Part shown: in pieces, positions 1-12,593 of the stretch
How positions within the stretch are numbered: the stretch's first letter is position 1
Layout: each line of letters opens with the position of its first letter
Program-made: the position numbers and the translations under genes
Notes under the pieces: model-generated
The model's input: only the letters and a program-made list of their open reading frames with translations
Databases searched by the model: none
Told to the model about the DNA's origin: nothing
Assembly (NCBI RefSeq): GCF_020497125.1
Contig: NC_059072.1
Coordinates: 276,316,045-276,380,044, forward strand
Length of the DNA stretch: 64,000 nucleotides
Reading direction: 5' to 3'
Source: Mauremys mutica
Taxonomy: Eukaryota; Chordata; Testudines; Geoemydidae

Positions 1-1165
1 ATTCTGTCTTCTGGCAGTGGCCGGAACCAAGCGCTTCAGAGGAAATGAACAAAACAAGTTAATTATAAAGCGATCCATCCTCTGTTGTCCAGTCCTAGCT
101 TAGGTCAGCCAGAGGCTTAGGGACACCCAGAGCATGGGACTGCATCCCTGTCCATTTTGGCCAATAGCCATTGATGAACCTATTCTCAATTATTTTTATC
201 TAATTCTTTTTTGAATGCAGTTATATTTTTGGACTTCACAACATCCCCTGACAATGTGGTTCACAGGTTGACTGTATGGTGTGTGAAGAAGTATTTCCCT
301 AGGTATGTTTTGAACCTGCTGCTGATTAATTTAATTGGAAGTCCTCTTGTCCGTGTGTAATATGAAGGGATAACTAATACTTTCTTATTCACTTTCTTCA
401 CAACACTCATGATTTTATTTATCTCTATCATATCCCTTCTTAGTTATCTCTTTTCTAAAATGAACTCGCCCAGTCTTTTTAATCTCTGCTCATATGGAAG
501 CTGTTCCATCCCCCTAATCATTTTTGTTGCCCTTTTCTGTACTTATCCCAATTCTTATATGTCTTTTTTAGATGGGGCAACCAGAACTTCATGCAGTATT
601 CAAGATGTGGGCATACCATGGTTTATATAGAGGCATTACGATATTTTCATTCTTATTTTCTATCCCTTTCTTAATGATTCTTAATATTCTGTTAGCTTTT
701 TTGACTACTACTGCACATTGAGCAGATGTTTTCAGAGAACTATGCACGACTTCAAGGTCTCTTTCTTGAGTGGTAACAGCTACTATAGACCCTACCATTT
801 TGCATGTATAGTTGGGATTCCATTTTCCAATGTGCATTACTTTGCATTTGTCAACTCTGAATTTCATCATCCATCATCTGCCCAGTCACCCAGTTTAATG
901 AGATCCCTTTGTAACTCTTTGCCTTCAGCTTTGGATTTAACTATGTTGAGTAATTTAGTATTATATGCCAACTTTGCTACTTCTGTATTTACAGCTTTTT
1001 CCAGATCATTTATGAATATGTTGAACAGTACAGTTTATGGTACAGATCATTGGGGGACCCCACTATTTACCTCTCTCCACTATGAAAACTGGTGATTTAT
1101 TCATACCCTTTGTTTCTTATCTTGTAACCAATTACTGATCCAGGAGAGTATCTTCTATATACCAT
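1..1165 (-). mobile_element. CR1 LINE, 3' part, antisense
   Basis: Read on the minus strand this is the 3' third of a CR1 non-LTR retrotransposon: the end of the reverse transcriptase (RT) frame followed by 3' UTR. The minus-strand frame at 589-870 keeps CR1-type blocks (KFRVDKCKVMHIGK, then a decayed counterpart of the VDSSLK block and NRILRIIKKGIENK), broken by stops and frameshifts. The 3' UTR text around 150-420 matches the CR1 in this window at 26.1 kb. The element's 3' end lies beyond base 1. It is a dead copy and cannot encode an active RT. Confidence 0.85.
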
Positions 1166-2105
1166 GCTGTCTTCTCAAGACACGTACGATTTCAAAATAG
1201 TTACCCACCTCAATTGTCATAGCTTCCAGTCTGGAACGTAAATGCCTTCTCACTAGTAATGCAGCTGCAAGCATTCATTTTGTAGAACTGTGTGATGATG
1301 TTTGATAAGATAGCGAGAAAAAACCTATTTTCTGATTTAAAGATGTTTTTACCTCCTTTGGCAATTTTCATACCACTTTTCAAAGTTTTACACAATGTTC
1401 CACTTCCTTATTAGAAATTGGATGGTAGGGGGCAGATAAAACATGTTGATACTAATAACCTGCAAAAATTTACTGTTCTGAGATATAAATTCAAGATACT
1501 GATACTTTGCACATACTGCACAAGTGCTTTGCATTCATAGAACTGAAAAACACTTCATAAACATTCATAAACTAAATATCACAATATCTGTCTGAGGTGG
1601 TTAAGTATTATCATTTCTATTTTACAGATAAGGACTTTGAGTAAGTGATTTATCCAAAGTCCTACAGAAAATCCATGGAAAAATCAGGATTAGAAGCCAA
1701 TTCTTCTGCTATTTAGTTCATTGCTTTGGACAAAAGATCATCAATCCCAACAGTAGTCTGTGTTAGGGACCAAATCCTGTAAGCCTCACTCATGTGGCTA
1801 ATTATATTAACTTTAGTGGACTTATCTGAGATATGAAGCTATGCTAAGGTCATTTTATGCTGTACTGGTATCATAAAGAGGCCATTAGGTGGATGGAAAT
1901 GACCATCAGTACAGGTAGCTTTCCTGAAGGACACAGAGCATACTTTAAAGCTCTATGCCAGCCCTGGCTCCCTTGCCATTAGTGTAGGGAGTTAATAAGG
2001 TACATGTTGAGAGGGTGGACAGAGGGAGCCATCGAAAGTAAAATGTAAACTAAAGAAACCCTAGATCCAAATTTGTAAAGGTATGTAGGCATTGCTGAGC
2101 TCATT
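1166..2105. other. No gene recognised
   Basis: AT-rich sequence with only short chance frames. I see no repeat family, splice-flanked exon or RNA gene here. Confidence 0.5.
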
Positions 2106-2250
2106 ATTGCAACAACTGACTGATTTAGGAGCCTAAATTTCATTTTCAAAAGATATGTAGGCACTTAGGAGACTGAATCCCATTGACAGTCACTCTTAAG
2201 TCCCTTTTAAAAATGAAAATTAGGCTCCTAAATCAGTTAAGTGTTGCAAT
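2106..2250. mobile_element. Palindromic MITE-like repeat
   Basis: Two 46-bp arms (2106-2151 and 2205-2250) are inverted copies of each other with only a few mismatches, around a spacer of about 53 bp. The arms begin ATTGCAACA and share the block CTGATTTAGGAGCCTAA. This is a classic non-autonomous DNA transposon shape. I could not define a target-site duplication, so the superfamily is open. Confidence 0.6.
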
Positions 2251-3004
2251 GTTGGGTGCTACAATGATTAAATATCTTTAAAAATCTGGGCTCTAAATCC
2301 TTAACACTAGAGTCAGGTAGGCTCCTGTTTGAATCAAGCCCATAATATACCAAGATATTAATAGGTACTAAAATTGGTTTAATATCTTGTCAACCATTTC
2401 CCAGGTTGGTCGTAGGTGAAATTTTACAGAATTTACAGGGACCAAGATATTTAAAAGAGTTCATTTTAAAAAAAATAACCCACAAAAAGAAAATAATTTC
2501 ACTTTTTAATTTTGATCCCATACTCAGGAAAACATTTGAAGACAGGTGCCTGGGTTTTGTTTGTTTGTTTGTTTTAAATGCTATTTATATGTTTTCTAAG
2601 TCATTATTAAATCATCCAGGTAGAATATCACTAGAAGAACTTGTATAATCTTATGCACTGTTGACTGGAAAACAACCAGTGATGAAACAAACCATATGCT
2701 AATTTCTTATAGCAATATAAACTTAAATGTGTGTTTATAGTGGCCATTTCTAGATTTTTCATCTATTAATAACTGCTGGATGTACTGATTGAATCATAAA
2801 AATGATTTGTGAATATTTTCAGAACTAAAGGGACTGATTTCAGATTGCTCTAGCGGACTATTATTTAGTGTTTGAAGATCTGACCCATAGATGCTGCCTC
2901 TTTGATTATTTTTATAATAGACTATTATTTTAATAGACTATTTATTTCATCTCACATAGCCATCCTCCTGGTATTTGTGACAATTTGTATTTGTAGAATA
3001 GTAT
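2251..3004. other. No gene recognised
   Basis: AT-rich unique-looking sequence with no supported feature. Confidence 0.5.
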
Positions 3005-3877
3005 TGTCATAAACAGATAATTAAGGATTAATGTCTCTTTTACCTGTAAAGGGTTAAGAAGCTCAGTAAACCTGGCTGACACCTGACCAGAGGACCAATA
3101 AGGGGACAAGATACTTTCAAATCTGGGTGGAGGGAAGTCTTTGTTTTGTGTTCTTTGCTTGGGGGTTGTTCGCTCTCGGGACATGAGAGGGACCAGACGT
3201 CCATCCAGGCTCTCCAAATCTTTCTGAATCAGTCTCATGTTTCAAATTTGTAAGTACCTAGTCAAGAAGGCGTGTTAGTCTTCTGTTTGTTTTCTCAACC
3301 TGTAAATGTTTCTTTTGCTGGAAGGATTTTTACTTCTGTTTGCTGAAACTTTGAACCTGAGGCTAGGGGGTATTTCTCTGGCTATATAATTTAAATACCC
3401 TGTAAGCATTTTTCATCCTGATTTTACTGAGATAATTTTTACCTTCTCTTTTTCTTTAATTAAAAGCTTTCTTTTTAAGAACCTGATTGATTTTTCTTTG
3501 TTTTAAGATCCAAGGATTTGGGTCTGGACTCACCAGGAGTTGTTGGGGGGGAAAAAGAGGGGGGATGGTTAATTCCTCTTTGTTTTAAGATCCAACGAGT
3601 TTGGATCTGTGTAAAGCCTCTCAAGGCAACCCAGGGAGGGGAAAGTCTGGGTGGGGGAAGGATGGGGGAATGGTTAATTTCTCCTTGTGTTAAGACCTAA
3701 GGGATTTGGGTCTGTGTTCCCCAGGGAAGGTTTTGGGGGGACAGGGAGTGTACCAGACACTACTTCTGGTTGGTGGCAGCGCTATCAGATCTAAGATAGG
3801 ACTTAAGCTTAGAAGGGTACATGCAGGTCCCCACCTTTTGGACGCTAAAGTTCAGAATGGGGAAGGGAAACTTGACA
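3005..3877 (+). mobile_element. Solo LTR of an endogenous retrovirus-like element
   Basis: The element starts TGTCATAAAC and ends CTTGACA, giving the inverted termini TGTCA/TGACA expected of an LTR. It is flanked by GTAT on both sides (3001-3004 and 3878-3881), a 4-bp target duplication that could be read as 5 bp (AGTAT). It shares layout and text blocks (ACCTGTAAAGGGTTAA near the 5' end, GGTGGCAGC near the 3' end) with the LTR at 52303. No internal viral gene is present, so it looks like the product of LTR-LTR recombination. Purine-rich repeats occupy 3540-3740. Confidence 0.75.
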
Positions 3878-4765
3878 GTATGTGAATAGAATAGAGTGAA
3901 ATAACTCTAATTGTTTCAATCTTATTGTATGAACTGGGGTGCTTATGTACTAAGTTAATTTGCCTTTTTCTCTGCAGTCTTCTGACTGACAGATATGTCT
4001 GACCACACCCTTTTTTCATTGGAAGATCTTATTGTAGCAGATTCTTTTGTTTTTGGTATGAATTTAAGCCTCACATATTTGTCCTTTAAAAATCCATTTA
4101 AAAAATGAATATAGTGAAGAATGTGATGGCCCATGAGCACCTTCACTAGTAATGCATTACTGAATGACTGCACTGCACTGCACTGCACTGAATGACTGGC
4201 TCCAGCTGAAGCTTAAATTTTTGTTTTGACCTAAAAAGCAGAAGTCTAAAAAAAGCACAAAATAGTATTTGTTTGAAAAAAATGTTGTTTTTTGTTTTGC
4301 AAAACTGAAAAGGATTTTTTTCAAAATTTTCCACTATTTGAATTTTTCAATAAGGACTTTAATGAAAAAGAACAATTTTTGTTTGATTGATTTTCAATTT
4401 TTGTCCATATCTTTGCATTCAGTCTTCAGTCACCATTGCACTTCTCTTCAATATATTTGTGTGTTCCATCATCAGACCTTTGTTCTCTTTCTTTCCTATT
4501 TTTCCCTTTTATCTGTGCTCTTTCATTGTTCTCTTCTTTCTTCTAATTGATTTATTTTTGGGGTATGTTCCATCATCAAATGCAGCCTTTGTTGCCATTT
4601 CCTTAGTGTTTTACTTTCTTTTTATTACCTGTCATTATTTCATTTTTGTTTGTTTGTTTTTTAACCAATTGAAAGTATTTTTTGGTTTCAAGTGCTCTTT
4701 AACAAAAGTGCAAATGTCTTCATAAACTTTTATACTGGAATATTTTGGGATGTTAACATTTTAAC
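3878..4765. other. AT-rich spacer, no gene recognised
   Basis: Pyrimidine- and AT-rich sequence. The plus-strand frames at 4269-4725 are low-complexity (Phe/Ser/Leu-rich) and have no family signature. A short ACTGC pentamer tract sits at 4168-4190. Confidence 0.5.
4168..4190. repeat. Short (CTGCA)n tandem repeat
   Basis: About four and a half perfect copies of a 5-bp unit, a minor microsatellite. Confidence 0.8.
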
Positions 4766-4920
4766 TAGGGCTGTTGATAAACCACAGTTAATTCACGGGA
4801 TTAACTAAAAAAAGTTAATCACAATTAATTGCAGTTTTAATTGCAGTGTTAAACAATAGAATACCAATTGTAATTAATTAGATATTTTGAATGTTTTTCT
4901 ACATTTTATCAGTTGTTTTA
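4766..4920. repeat. AT-rich degenerate interspersed repeat
   Basis: Begins GGGCTGTTGATAAACC and continues with repeated TTAATC/GATTAA and CAATTAATTGCAG blocks. This resembles a family of dispersed vertebrate repeats built from GATTAATC motifs. It is degenerate and its boundaries are uncertain. Confidence 0.35.
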
Positions 4921-5654
4921 TCAATTAATGGACTTAGAGCTGTAAGAATATATTCAGAATTAACTATTCAACAAATGATTGTTTTGAGCATTTACTATTT
5001 GTAATTTATTATTCATGCTATGTGATTGGTCTCTTTAGGTACATGTTGCTGGTTATGCTCTCTGATTAGCTTACTCCCACAATGACAAAAAGATTTTGAG
5101 ATGGGTGCACAAGCTTTTGTGAGTTATTCCTCACATATTGGAAGGAGTATCGGCACACAAATGCTTATTGGGAAGATCATTTGTGATGCTTGCCCTTTCT
5201 ATAAATGTCTTTGTGAGGAAAATTTCAGTTGAATGCATGTTCATGTAAAGCTAATTAAAATAGTCACACAACTCTTAAAGAGAATTCATGGGCTTTACTT
5301 GAACAAACATTTGTGAATGCTTTTTTCAGTGTTTATTCAGCTATAAATTGGAGACACAAACTTCCAAAGGTTTGATTTAAGTTACTCAGAAAACCTAACA
5401 AATGCTGCCTTGTCTTCCCTTTGGCAATGAACATAAAATGTGAAAATCTGAAAGGTAAGCGCTGTGCAGTTTGTGTTTTTTAATTTCTGTTTGAGGCTTT
5501 TTACATGTTTATTCTTGTCATTCAAAAAGTATGTTTATTGTTTTACCAGAGGGAATTCATGCTCTATTTATTTAGACTAGCCATTGATTTTAAGTATTAT
5601 CCTTTGGAAATAAAGTGCCTGTTATCTGCTTTAGTAACAGTTACTAAATATCAT

Positions 5655-6715
5655 TCCTACTTATAATCATAGAAATTAGTGCTGGAAGTGACCTTGAAAA
5701 GTCATCTAGTCCATTCCCCTGTGCTCAGGCAGGATTAAATATACCCTAATAGGTGTTTGTATAACCTGTTCTTAATACCCTCCCATAACAGGGATTCCAC
5801 AGCCTCCCTAGGTAACCTGTTTCAGTGGTTAACTTATCTTTATAGTTACAGCGTTTTTTCCCCTAAAATCTACCTTAAATCTCCCACTCTGCAGGTTATG
5901 TCAATGACTTCTCCTCCTATCCTTGGTGGATAAGGTGAGAAATTAATCACTGTCCTCTTTACAACAACATTTTCCATATTTGAAGACTATCATATCTCTC
6001 AACCTTCTCTTCTCTACACTACACATGCCCAATTTTTCCAATCTTTCCTCATTGTTTTCCAAACCTTTCATCATTTTTTGTTGCTCTTCTCCATACTCTT
6101 TCCAATTTGTCCAATTTCTTAAAGTGTGGCAGCCAAAACTGGACATAATACTCCAGCAAAGGCTTCACCTGTGCTGAGTAGAATGGAACAATTACGTCCC
6201 ATGTCGCACTCCTGTTAATTTATCCCAGACTGACACTTGCTTTGTCTGCAGTACCAGTGCCTAATCAGTTATTCCCCATCTTACATTTTATTTTTTTTCT
6301 TCTGAAGTGTTATACTTTGTACTTGTCTTTATTAAATTTCCGCTTGTTGATTTCAGTCTAATTCATTAATTTATTGAGATCACTTTGAATTTCAATCCTG
6401 TTTTCCAAAGAGCTTGCAACCCATCCCCACTTATTATCATCTGCAAATTTTATAAGCATAGTCTCCACTCCATTATCCAACTTATTAATAAAAAAAATGT
6501 TAATATCAGACTCAAGACAGACCTCTGTGGGACCACACTTGATATGTTCTCCCGGTTTTACAGTGAACCATTAATAACTACTCTTTGAGTAAATTTTTCC
6601 AACCAGTTGTGCACCCACCTCAGAGTAATTTAATGTAGACCACATTTCCCTACTTTGCTTATGAGAATGTCATGTGGGACAACATCTACTGCTTTCCCCT
6701 ATCCACTAGGCCAGT
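5655..6715 (-). mobile_element. CR1 LINE, 3' part, antisense, old copy
   Basis: The sequence opens with the reversed CR1 3' tail (TCATAGAA followed by the GGAAGTGACC...TCATCTAGTCC block). It proceeds through the antisense of the CR1 RT C-terminal region: minus-strand text at 5943-6146 retains the [23 protein letters not shown] block, equivalent to EERLKRLGLFSLEKRRLRGD in the intact copy at 55.3 kb. There are many stops. The family matches the 40-42 kb copy better than the 26 kb copy, so more than one CR1 subfamily is present. Confidence 0.8.
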
Positions 6716-8907
6716 AACCCTTACAAAGAAGGAAGTTAGAATACTTCTCAGACTTAGCCCAATCTTCTAAATACTAAGGCATCAATCCTGCAATCGATAA
6801 TGTCTGGGTGGATTGCTGTGCCCATTGCAGACTTTAAGGGGATATGTGCAAGTGCAGTTTTCTATAGATGCACATTTAATTGCAGGGTTGGGTCCTTCCT
6901 TTCCTTCCTCTGAGCTGATTGCAGCTGCCTCTAACTTTTAGTAGTATGGAGGTGTAGCTCATACAGACTACAGTCCTAGCTTGGATGCTTCAATCAAGAT
7001 GGAACACTGTATGCTGAGATCTTATTTTATTTCAGAGCCACATATCTTTACTAAAGAAGAGAGAAGCTGGGCATTTATTGCCAAACTCTGTGGCCTTCAT
7101 TTGGGAATCCCTGATTTACTCCATTGACTTGAATTTCAATTCCCCAAAGTTCTTAAGCAAGCAGCATGGAGATGGTTTTGGTCTTAAATGAAGAGAGCAA
7201 ACATTTGCTGGAGACAGGAAAGAAGAGGGCAAAAGTCCAGATTCTACCCTCTCCTGATTTAGGCTGAAATGTTGAGACCTCCAGCATTAAGCTGGATTTA
7301 CAACAGTTGTGTATTTTCAGTTTCAGTTATACTTTCATTTCTGCATTGTTCAACTCAGGCTCCTTAATCACTTAATATTGTACTAGGAAATGATTCATAT
7401 ATTGCCTTTCTGACTTGAGTTACTCTTTCTAAAAATATTCACTGGAACATAGCCCCTCATTTATTATACTTTATAATTTGCTGGGTTGTGCTTCTTTGAA
7501 TGAATAAGATACAAATGAAGTATTAAAGGTATAGAGTTTTAAGGTTTTTCTACATTTTATGATTGAATAAATAATGCATGTTGACTATAACAATTTCTCA
7601 TGTGTGTGTGGTACTAGAAAAAAAATCTTGTGCAGTCACTGAATGGACATGTCTTCATAAAATAAATATTAAATCCTGTCACTTTACATATCTGCAAGGC
7701 AACAATTCTTACCTGGCTTAGTATTTGTGTATGAAATTTGCATGTCATTGCATATATAACTGCTTGAGAATTACATTCTTTATTTACTTTTGGAAAAATT
7801 GAAGATGAGAAAAGTAAAGCCTACTGCTACCTAAGACTCTGAAATTAATATTTCCATATTTAAACATTAGGAAATAACAGTAGCTCAAAAAAGGGAGATA
7901 ATTGGTCATACCATAATTTGGCAAACATAACTGACAATTAAGTCTAGGTAACCTGACCAGAAGGAGATTTTTTTAAAGCTTTTTTTCCCCAGTGTTGTAT
8001 CATTTAGAACTGGAAGTGAGAATAAATGTTTCAGTTTGTTGCCCATTTACAGTAATTAAAAAAGGGTAGAAAGTTATGAAAAAGAATGATACAGTTTTGG
8101 AGGAAAAATAATTAAGCTAGAAATCAGATAATTTCAGAAAGGCTTGTCAGGATATGCAATAAACATCTATATACATTAACCGCATTCTTAGTTAAATTGA
8201 TTTCACAACTTCAGCAGTACTTGTTTCTATTTTTACAGTATTTAAATTCAGTAAGGATATTTGCAGTGTGCACTTCAACAAAACAGATTGTACCATCTTT
8301 GAAATACTGGAATGGGAAAAAAGAGGAGTAAAGGATGCTAAAAGGATTGAATATCAAAGTGATTTAAGATCTAATCTTCTGTAAAAGCAAAACAAAAAAA
8401 ATGAGATTCTTCACATAAAAAATAAACTGCTATTAAAAGAGTCTAGTCTGTAATACAGTCTTTGCTACCAAACTATATACATAAAAGAATACATGTAATA
8501 GAGACTAGGTAAGTAGGTAAATTAATTCAGTAATAAACCCTCTATTGAAGATTGGACAGAACTGGTGGAAAATGTTTAAATATTAACGTGATTTTTGACA
8601 GATTATTTGTCATGACTCCATGGCATTTGACTTTCTTGTGAATTTTTGGGGGACTGTTGTGTTTTTCATGGAAGAACATGACAACCTGAAAAAGTTATCT
8701 TTATTTGTTTATTTAAATAAAATGCTATACTTGAACATTTTTGACCAGGATAATTAAAAAGGAAGAGAGAAACTTCCTGGAATAGAACCATACTTGTCAT
8801 GCCAATAATGAGATCTTAAACTCAGCTAATTGTAAACTAATCATTTCTTGTTATCTTAATTTTAAATTGGTTCAATCAGAATAGATTAACTGGATAAGAA
8901 TTAAGTA
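6716..8907. other. No gene recognised
   Basis: Two kilobases of AT-rich, apparently single-copy sequence. I see no coding exon with convincing splice sites and no repeat boundary. Confidence 0.5.
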
Positions 8908-8915
8908 GCTAGGGC

Positions 8916-9218
8916 CAGGGCCGGCTCCAGACCCCAGCGCGCCAAGTGCGCGCTTGGGGCGGCATTTTGCCGGGAGGGCGGCAGGCGGCTCTGGTGGACC
9001 TCCTGCAGGCATGACTGCGGAGGGTCTGCTGGTCCCGCGGCTCTGGTCGACCTCCCGCAGGCGTGCCTGTGGATGCTCCACTGGAGCTGCAGGACCAGCG
9101 GACCCACCGCAGGCACGTCTGCAAGAGGTCCCCCGGAGCCGTGGGACTGGAAATCGCCAGAGCGCCCCCGCGGTGTGCCGCCGTGCTTGGGGCGGCAGAA
9201 TTCCTAGAGCCGCCCCTG
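8916..9218. mobile_element. hAT-type MITE with 8-bp TSD
   Basis: A 303-bp GC-rich element begins CAGGGCCGGCTC and ends GAGCCGCCCCTG, so its termini are imperfect inverted repeats of the hAT type. It is flanked by perfect 8-bp duplications GCTAGGGC at 8908-8915 and 9219-9226, the diagnostic hAT footprint. Its GC content contrasts sharply with the surroundings. The overlapping frames on both strands are GC-driven and carry no protein family signal. Confidence 0.85.
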
Positions 9219-9222
9219 GCTA

Positions 9223-9527
9223 GGGCCTGGTCTACACTTGGCGGGGGGGTGGGGGGAGAGATTGATCTAAGTTACACAACTTCAGCAATGTGAATAACAT
9301 AGCTGAAGTTGACATACTTAGACCTACTCACCGTGGTGTCTTTACTGCAGTGAGTCGACTGCTGCTGCTCCCCCTTCGACTCTGCCTGTGCCTCTCATGT
9401 CGGTGGAGTACAGGAGTCGACGGGAGGGTGCTCGGGGGCGATCTATCATTTCTAGACATGACATGCTAAAAAGACCCCCGCCGGATTGATTGCTGCCCGC
9501 CGATCCGGCAGGTAGTGTAGACATACT
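9223..9527 (+). mobile_element. Harbinger-related MITE
   Basis: The 5' end reads GGGCCTGGTCTACACTT and the 3' end, reverse complemented, reads AGTATGTCTACACTACC. These are the same termini as the full-length Harbinger elements at 20.9 and 43.7 kb. A CTA trinucleotide flanks both ends (9220-9222 and 9528-9530). It contains repeated TCGA motifs but no gene, so it is a non-autonomous deletion derivative. The hAT MITE next door landed across its left TSD. Confidence 0.75.
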
Positions 9528-9530
9528 CTA

Positions 9531-10532
9531 GGTTAGCTAAAATATGTGTGCCAGCATAGTTGGGGGGTAAATCTGAGTGAAGAGTGATCCTGGGATTTTG
9601 AAATTCCATTTTAATTCTGTCTGGTATCAAAGTACTTTGGAATTTCTGTTTGGAGTCCAGGGTACAGATTCTACTTTTTTACCATTCTGCTGATTAACAG
9701 AGGACTATATCTACAAGGACTGTCAGTCCAGCACTGTGGTCCATGGACCACCAGTGGTGTGTTAAGCACTTGCTGGACAGCTGCAGAGAACCAATTAATC
9801 ACATAGTCTGGCTCTTCTCCTTCATTTCCAGCTGCTAAATTATATTGGTTGCAGAAGGAGTGGGCCATAATTTGCTCTTATGATGTCTCTTCACTTTTGG
9901 AACTGATTAACACAAACGTGTTCAATTTCCGTTTGTCATATTAATCTCTAGTAGGTCCATTCTACTGATAATGCACACTGCAGCAAAATGTTTTGTATGC
10001 TGCAGCAAGCTCTTTCCAGTCTCCAGAGCAGAATGGGAACTTCCATCTGGCTCAGCAATAATTACAATAGTCTAAGTCAAGCCTACATGGGAACCTAATG
10101 AAGGCAACATTATTCAGACTCCTCTTTTCAACCCACTCTTTCTGGTATGGTATTATATTAGGCTAAAGAAAAAAAGAGAAAGCCACTGAATGACTTGCTA
10201 TCCCAAAATTCACTTACAGAGAGAGGCAAGGAGAGTTTAAAACAGTGTCTCTGTCTCAGCAGAACATAGTGGTGGCTGGAATATTGAAACTTACATTTGC
10301 TTCAATGTGCCATAGTGTCTTGCTAAATGGATGTTGCCTGTAAACCACAAAAGCTTCAAAGGTCACGAGAAGAATAGTCTGCAGACCTAATCATTTAGGA
10401 ATTTGCGCTGCCCATATGAGAACCCAGTGTTCAAATGCCTTTCACAATACCGATCTCTATTAGTATTAGGCCCTGCCACCACAAGGCCAATGAAAAATTA
10501 AGTTTCAGAATTAATGTTGATGCCTTTGTGAG
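9531..10532. other. No gene recognised
   Basis: Unique-looking sequence without supported exon, RNA gene or repeat boundary. Confidence 0.45.
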
Positions 10533-10922
10533 TGTGACACAGTAGAGACTGTTGTCTGGGGGAGGGAGAGCAGGGGATGACTTTAGGTGACTTTAGCCTG
10601 TAACCTGAGCCAGGAAGTGGGGGTGGGGGGAGTCAACACCATTGTCTGGGAAGCTGGACAAAGAAAGAGAGCCTGCTGGAGAGGTTTTTTTAGTTTCAGT
10701 TTTGGGCTGGCTGGGAAGAGGCAGGGAACCTCAAGTCTGGGGTCTAAGATCCTTGCCCCCCAGAGGGACCTGACTAAGGGATCCTGGTTCTACCTACAAG
10801 CCCTGCTTGGGACTGTGTTCCTGTTGTCTAATAAACCTTCTGTTTTACTGGCTGGCTGAGAGTCATGGTGAATCGCAGGAAGTGGAGATTGCAGGGCCCT
10901 GACTCCCCCACACGCCGTGACA
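10533..10922 (+). mobile_element. Solo LTR with perfect 5-bp TSD
   Basis: The element begins TGTGACACAG and ends GCCGTGACA, so the LTR termini TGTGACA/TGACA are inverted. GTGAG flanks both sides (10528-10532 and 10923-10927), a 5-bp duplication typical of retroviral integration. A polyadenylation signal AATAAA lies at 10830-10835, where the R region of an LTR would be. No internal gene remains. Confidence 0.8.
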
Positions 10923-11421
10923 GTGAGCATCGGTTCATGGTGATTTTTTGACTTAATGAATATTATTTTACCATTTCTGTTCCATTTGTCATCCTAAATA
11001 TTGTCAGATGGTTCTTCTATGAATCTGCCTTAGTGTCACAAGAACAGACTTCACAGCATGTTGATGTCTCTTAATCTCCTAATATTTTGAATATTTTATT
11101 ACAAATCCCCCACTCCAAAGATTGCAAATGAAGCACACATCAGTGCACAAATACTTTCTCATGAAGAAAACATTTCAAAGCAGACAGAAAGCTGTCCATT
11201 CTTGTGACAATCGGGTTGAACTTTGAAATATTAGAAAAACCAATGAATTTATTTATTATTGAAAAATTGAGATTGCACCCAAAAAAATGCTTCCAAAGCA
11301 GTTGTCTATTTTATAATAAAATGTCTTCAGAATTCATGAAAACAGAACTTCAGTGTTTCTCTTTCCAGGGGTGTTTGTTTCTTTTTATTTGTGATTATAG
11401 AAATAAGACACTGATTTTTGG

Positions 11422-11487
11422 AAAATGTGCACACGTTTGCACACACCCACATACATTTAAAGCTTCCATGGCTTAAGATCACTTGAC
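11422..11487 (+). repeat. 66-bp direct repeat, left copy
   Basis: This 66-bp stretch (starting AAAATGTGCACACG, ending GATCACTTGAC) is repeated at 12528-12593 with a single C/T difference. The two copies sit exactly at the edges of the LTR-like element between them. See the findings for why this is unusual. Confidence 0.9.
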
Positions 11488-12527
11488 TGAGACAATGCGG
11501 TTCTGGCGGGACCCGACTGAGAGTGCCAATTCAGGACCAATTGCTTAAACAGGGCAGTTACAGCCCAAGGCTGGGTTTTTTCCACCTCTAAGGCAAACCA
11601 AACCAGCCAGACAAAGAGGACTTTGGTTTCACCCCACTGGCTAATCACAAGTCACACAAGCAACTTCCTTAGACACTCCAGTTTCCCAGTATCACCACCA
11701 GTGCCACTCGTCCTGGGGATGAATAGTTATGAAAACCAACACCCCAATAAAAGAAAATGGTTCTCTTGATCCCAAAGAATCAAGCCCTAGACGCAGGTCA
11801 ATATACAAATCAGCTCTTACCCACAAATCACGCTGTTGCCAATCCTTTAGAATCTAAAATCTAAATGTTTATTCATAAAAGGAAAAAGATAAAGACGAGA
11901 GCTAGAATTGTTTAAATGTAATCAGTTACATACAGTAATGGCAAAGTTCTTAGTTTCAGGCTTGTAGCAGTGATGGAGTAAACTGCAGGTTTAAATCAAG
12001 TCTCTGGAGTACATCCCCCGCTGGGATGGGTCATCAGTCCTTTGTGTAGAGCTTTGGTTTGTAGCAAAGTTCCTCCAGAGGTAAGAAGCAGGATTGAAGA
12101 CAAGATGGAGATGAGGCATCAGCCTTTTATAGTCTCTTTTCCAGGTGTAAGAACCTCTTTGTCCTTACTGTGGAAAATTACAGCAAAATGGAGTCTGGAG
12201 TCACATGGGCAAGTCCCTGCATACAGCTGCCTTCTCTCCATAGGTCAATTGTGTAGCTGATGGTCCTTAATGGGCCATCAAGCAGGCTAGTCAGAGCTAA
12301 CACCAACTTGTCTGGGGTGTCACCCAGAAGCACAGTAATAAGTTTAAAATACAGACAGTATAGAGCCAATACTCATAACTTCAACTATAAAATTATACAT
12401 ACATATTGACAGCATAATTATAACCAGCAACCCATAACCTGGTCTTAGACACCTTATATGACCCCCTTTACACAAGATTTGGTGCCACTATGTTCTATAT
12501 GGTCCCAGATTATATCAATAACGTCAC
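11488..12527 (-). mobile_element. LTR-like element between 66-bp repeats
   Basis: A 1,040-bp block starts TGAGACAATG and ends AACGTCAC(A), so it has TG...CA LTR-like ends. I recognise the text as a dispersed reptile repeat rather than host sequence. No protein domain is visible in either strand; the frames at 11457-11648 and 12042-12260 have no family signature. ERV LTRs normally create 4-6 bp duplications, so either this is not a standard LTR or the flanking duplication arose separately. The minus orientation is a guess. Confidence 0.55.
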
Positions 12528-12593
12528 AAAATGTGCACACGTTTGCACACACTCACATACATTTAAAGCTTCCATGGCTTAAGATCACTTGAC
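12528..12593 (+). repeat. 66-bp direct repeat, right copy
   Basis: Second copy of the repeat at 11422-11487, identical at 65 of 66 positions by direct comparison. Confidence 0.9.

Noticed and set aside
8872..9293. Overlapping Arg/Pro/Ala-rich frames on both strands
   Set aside because: All fall in the GC-rich hAT MITE and are compositional.
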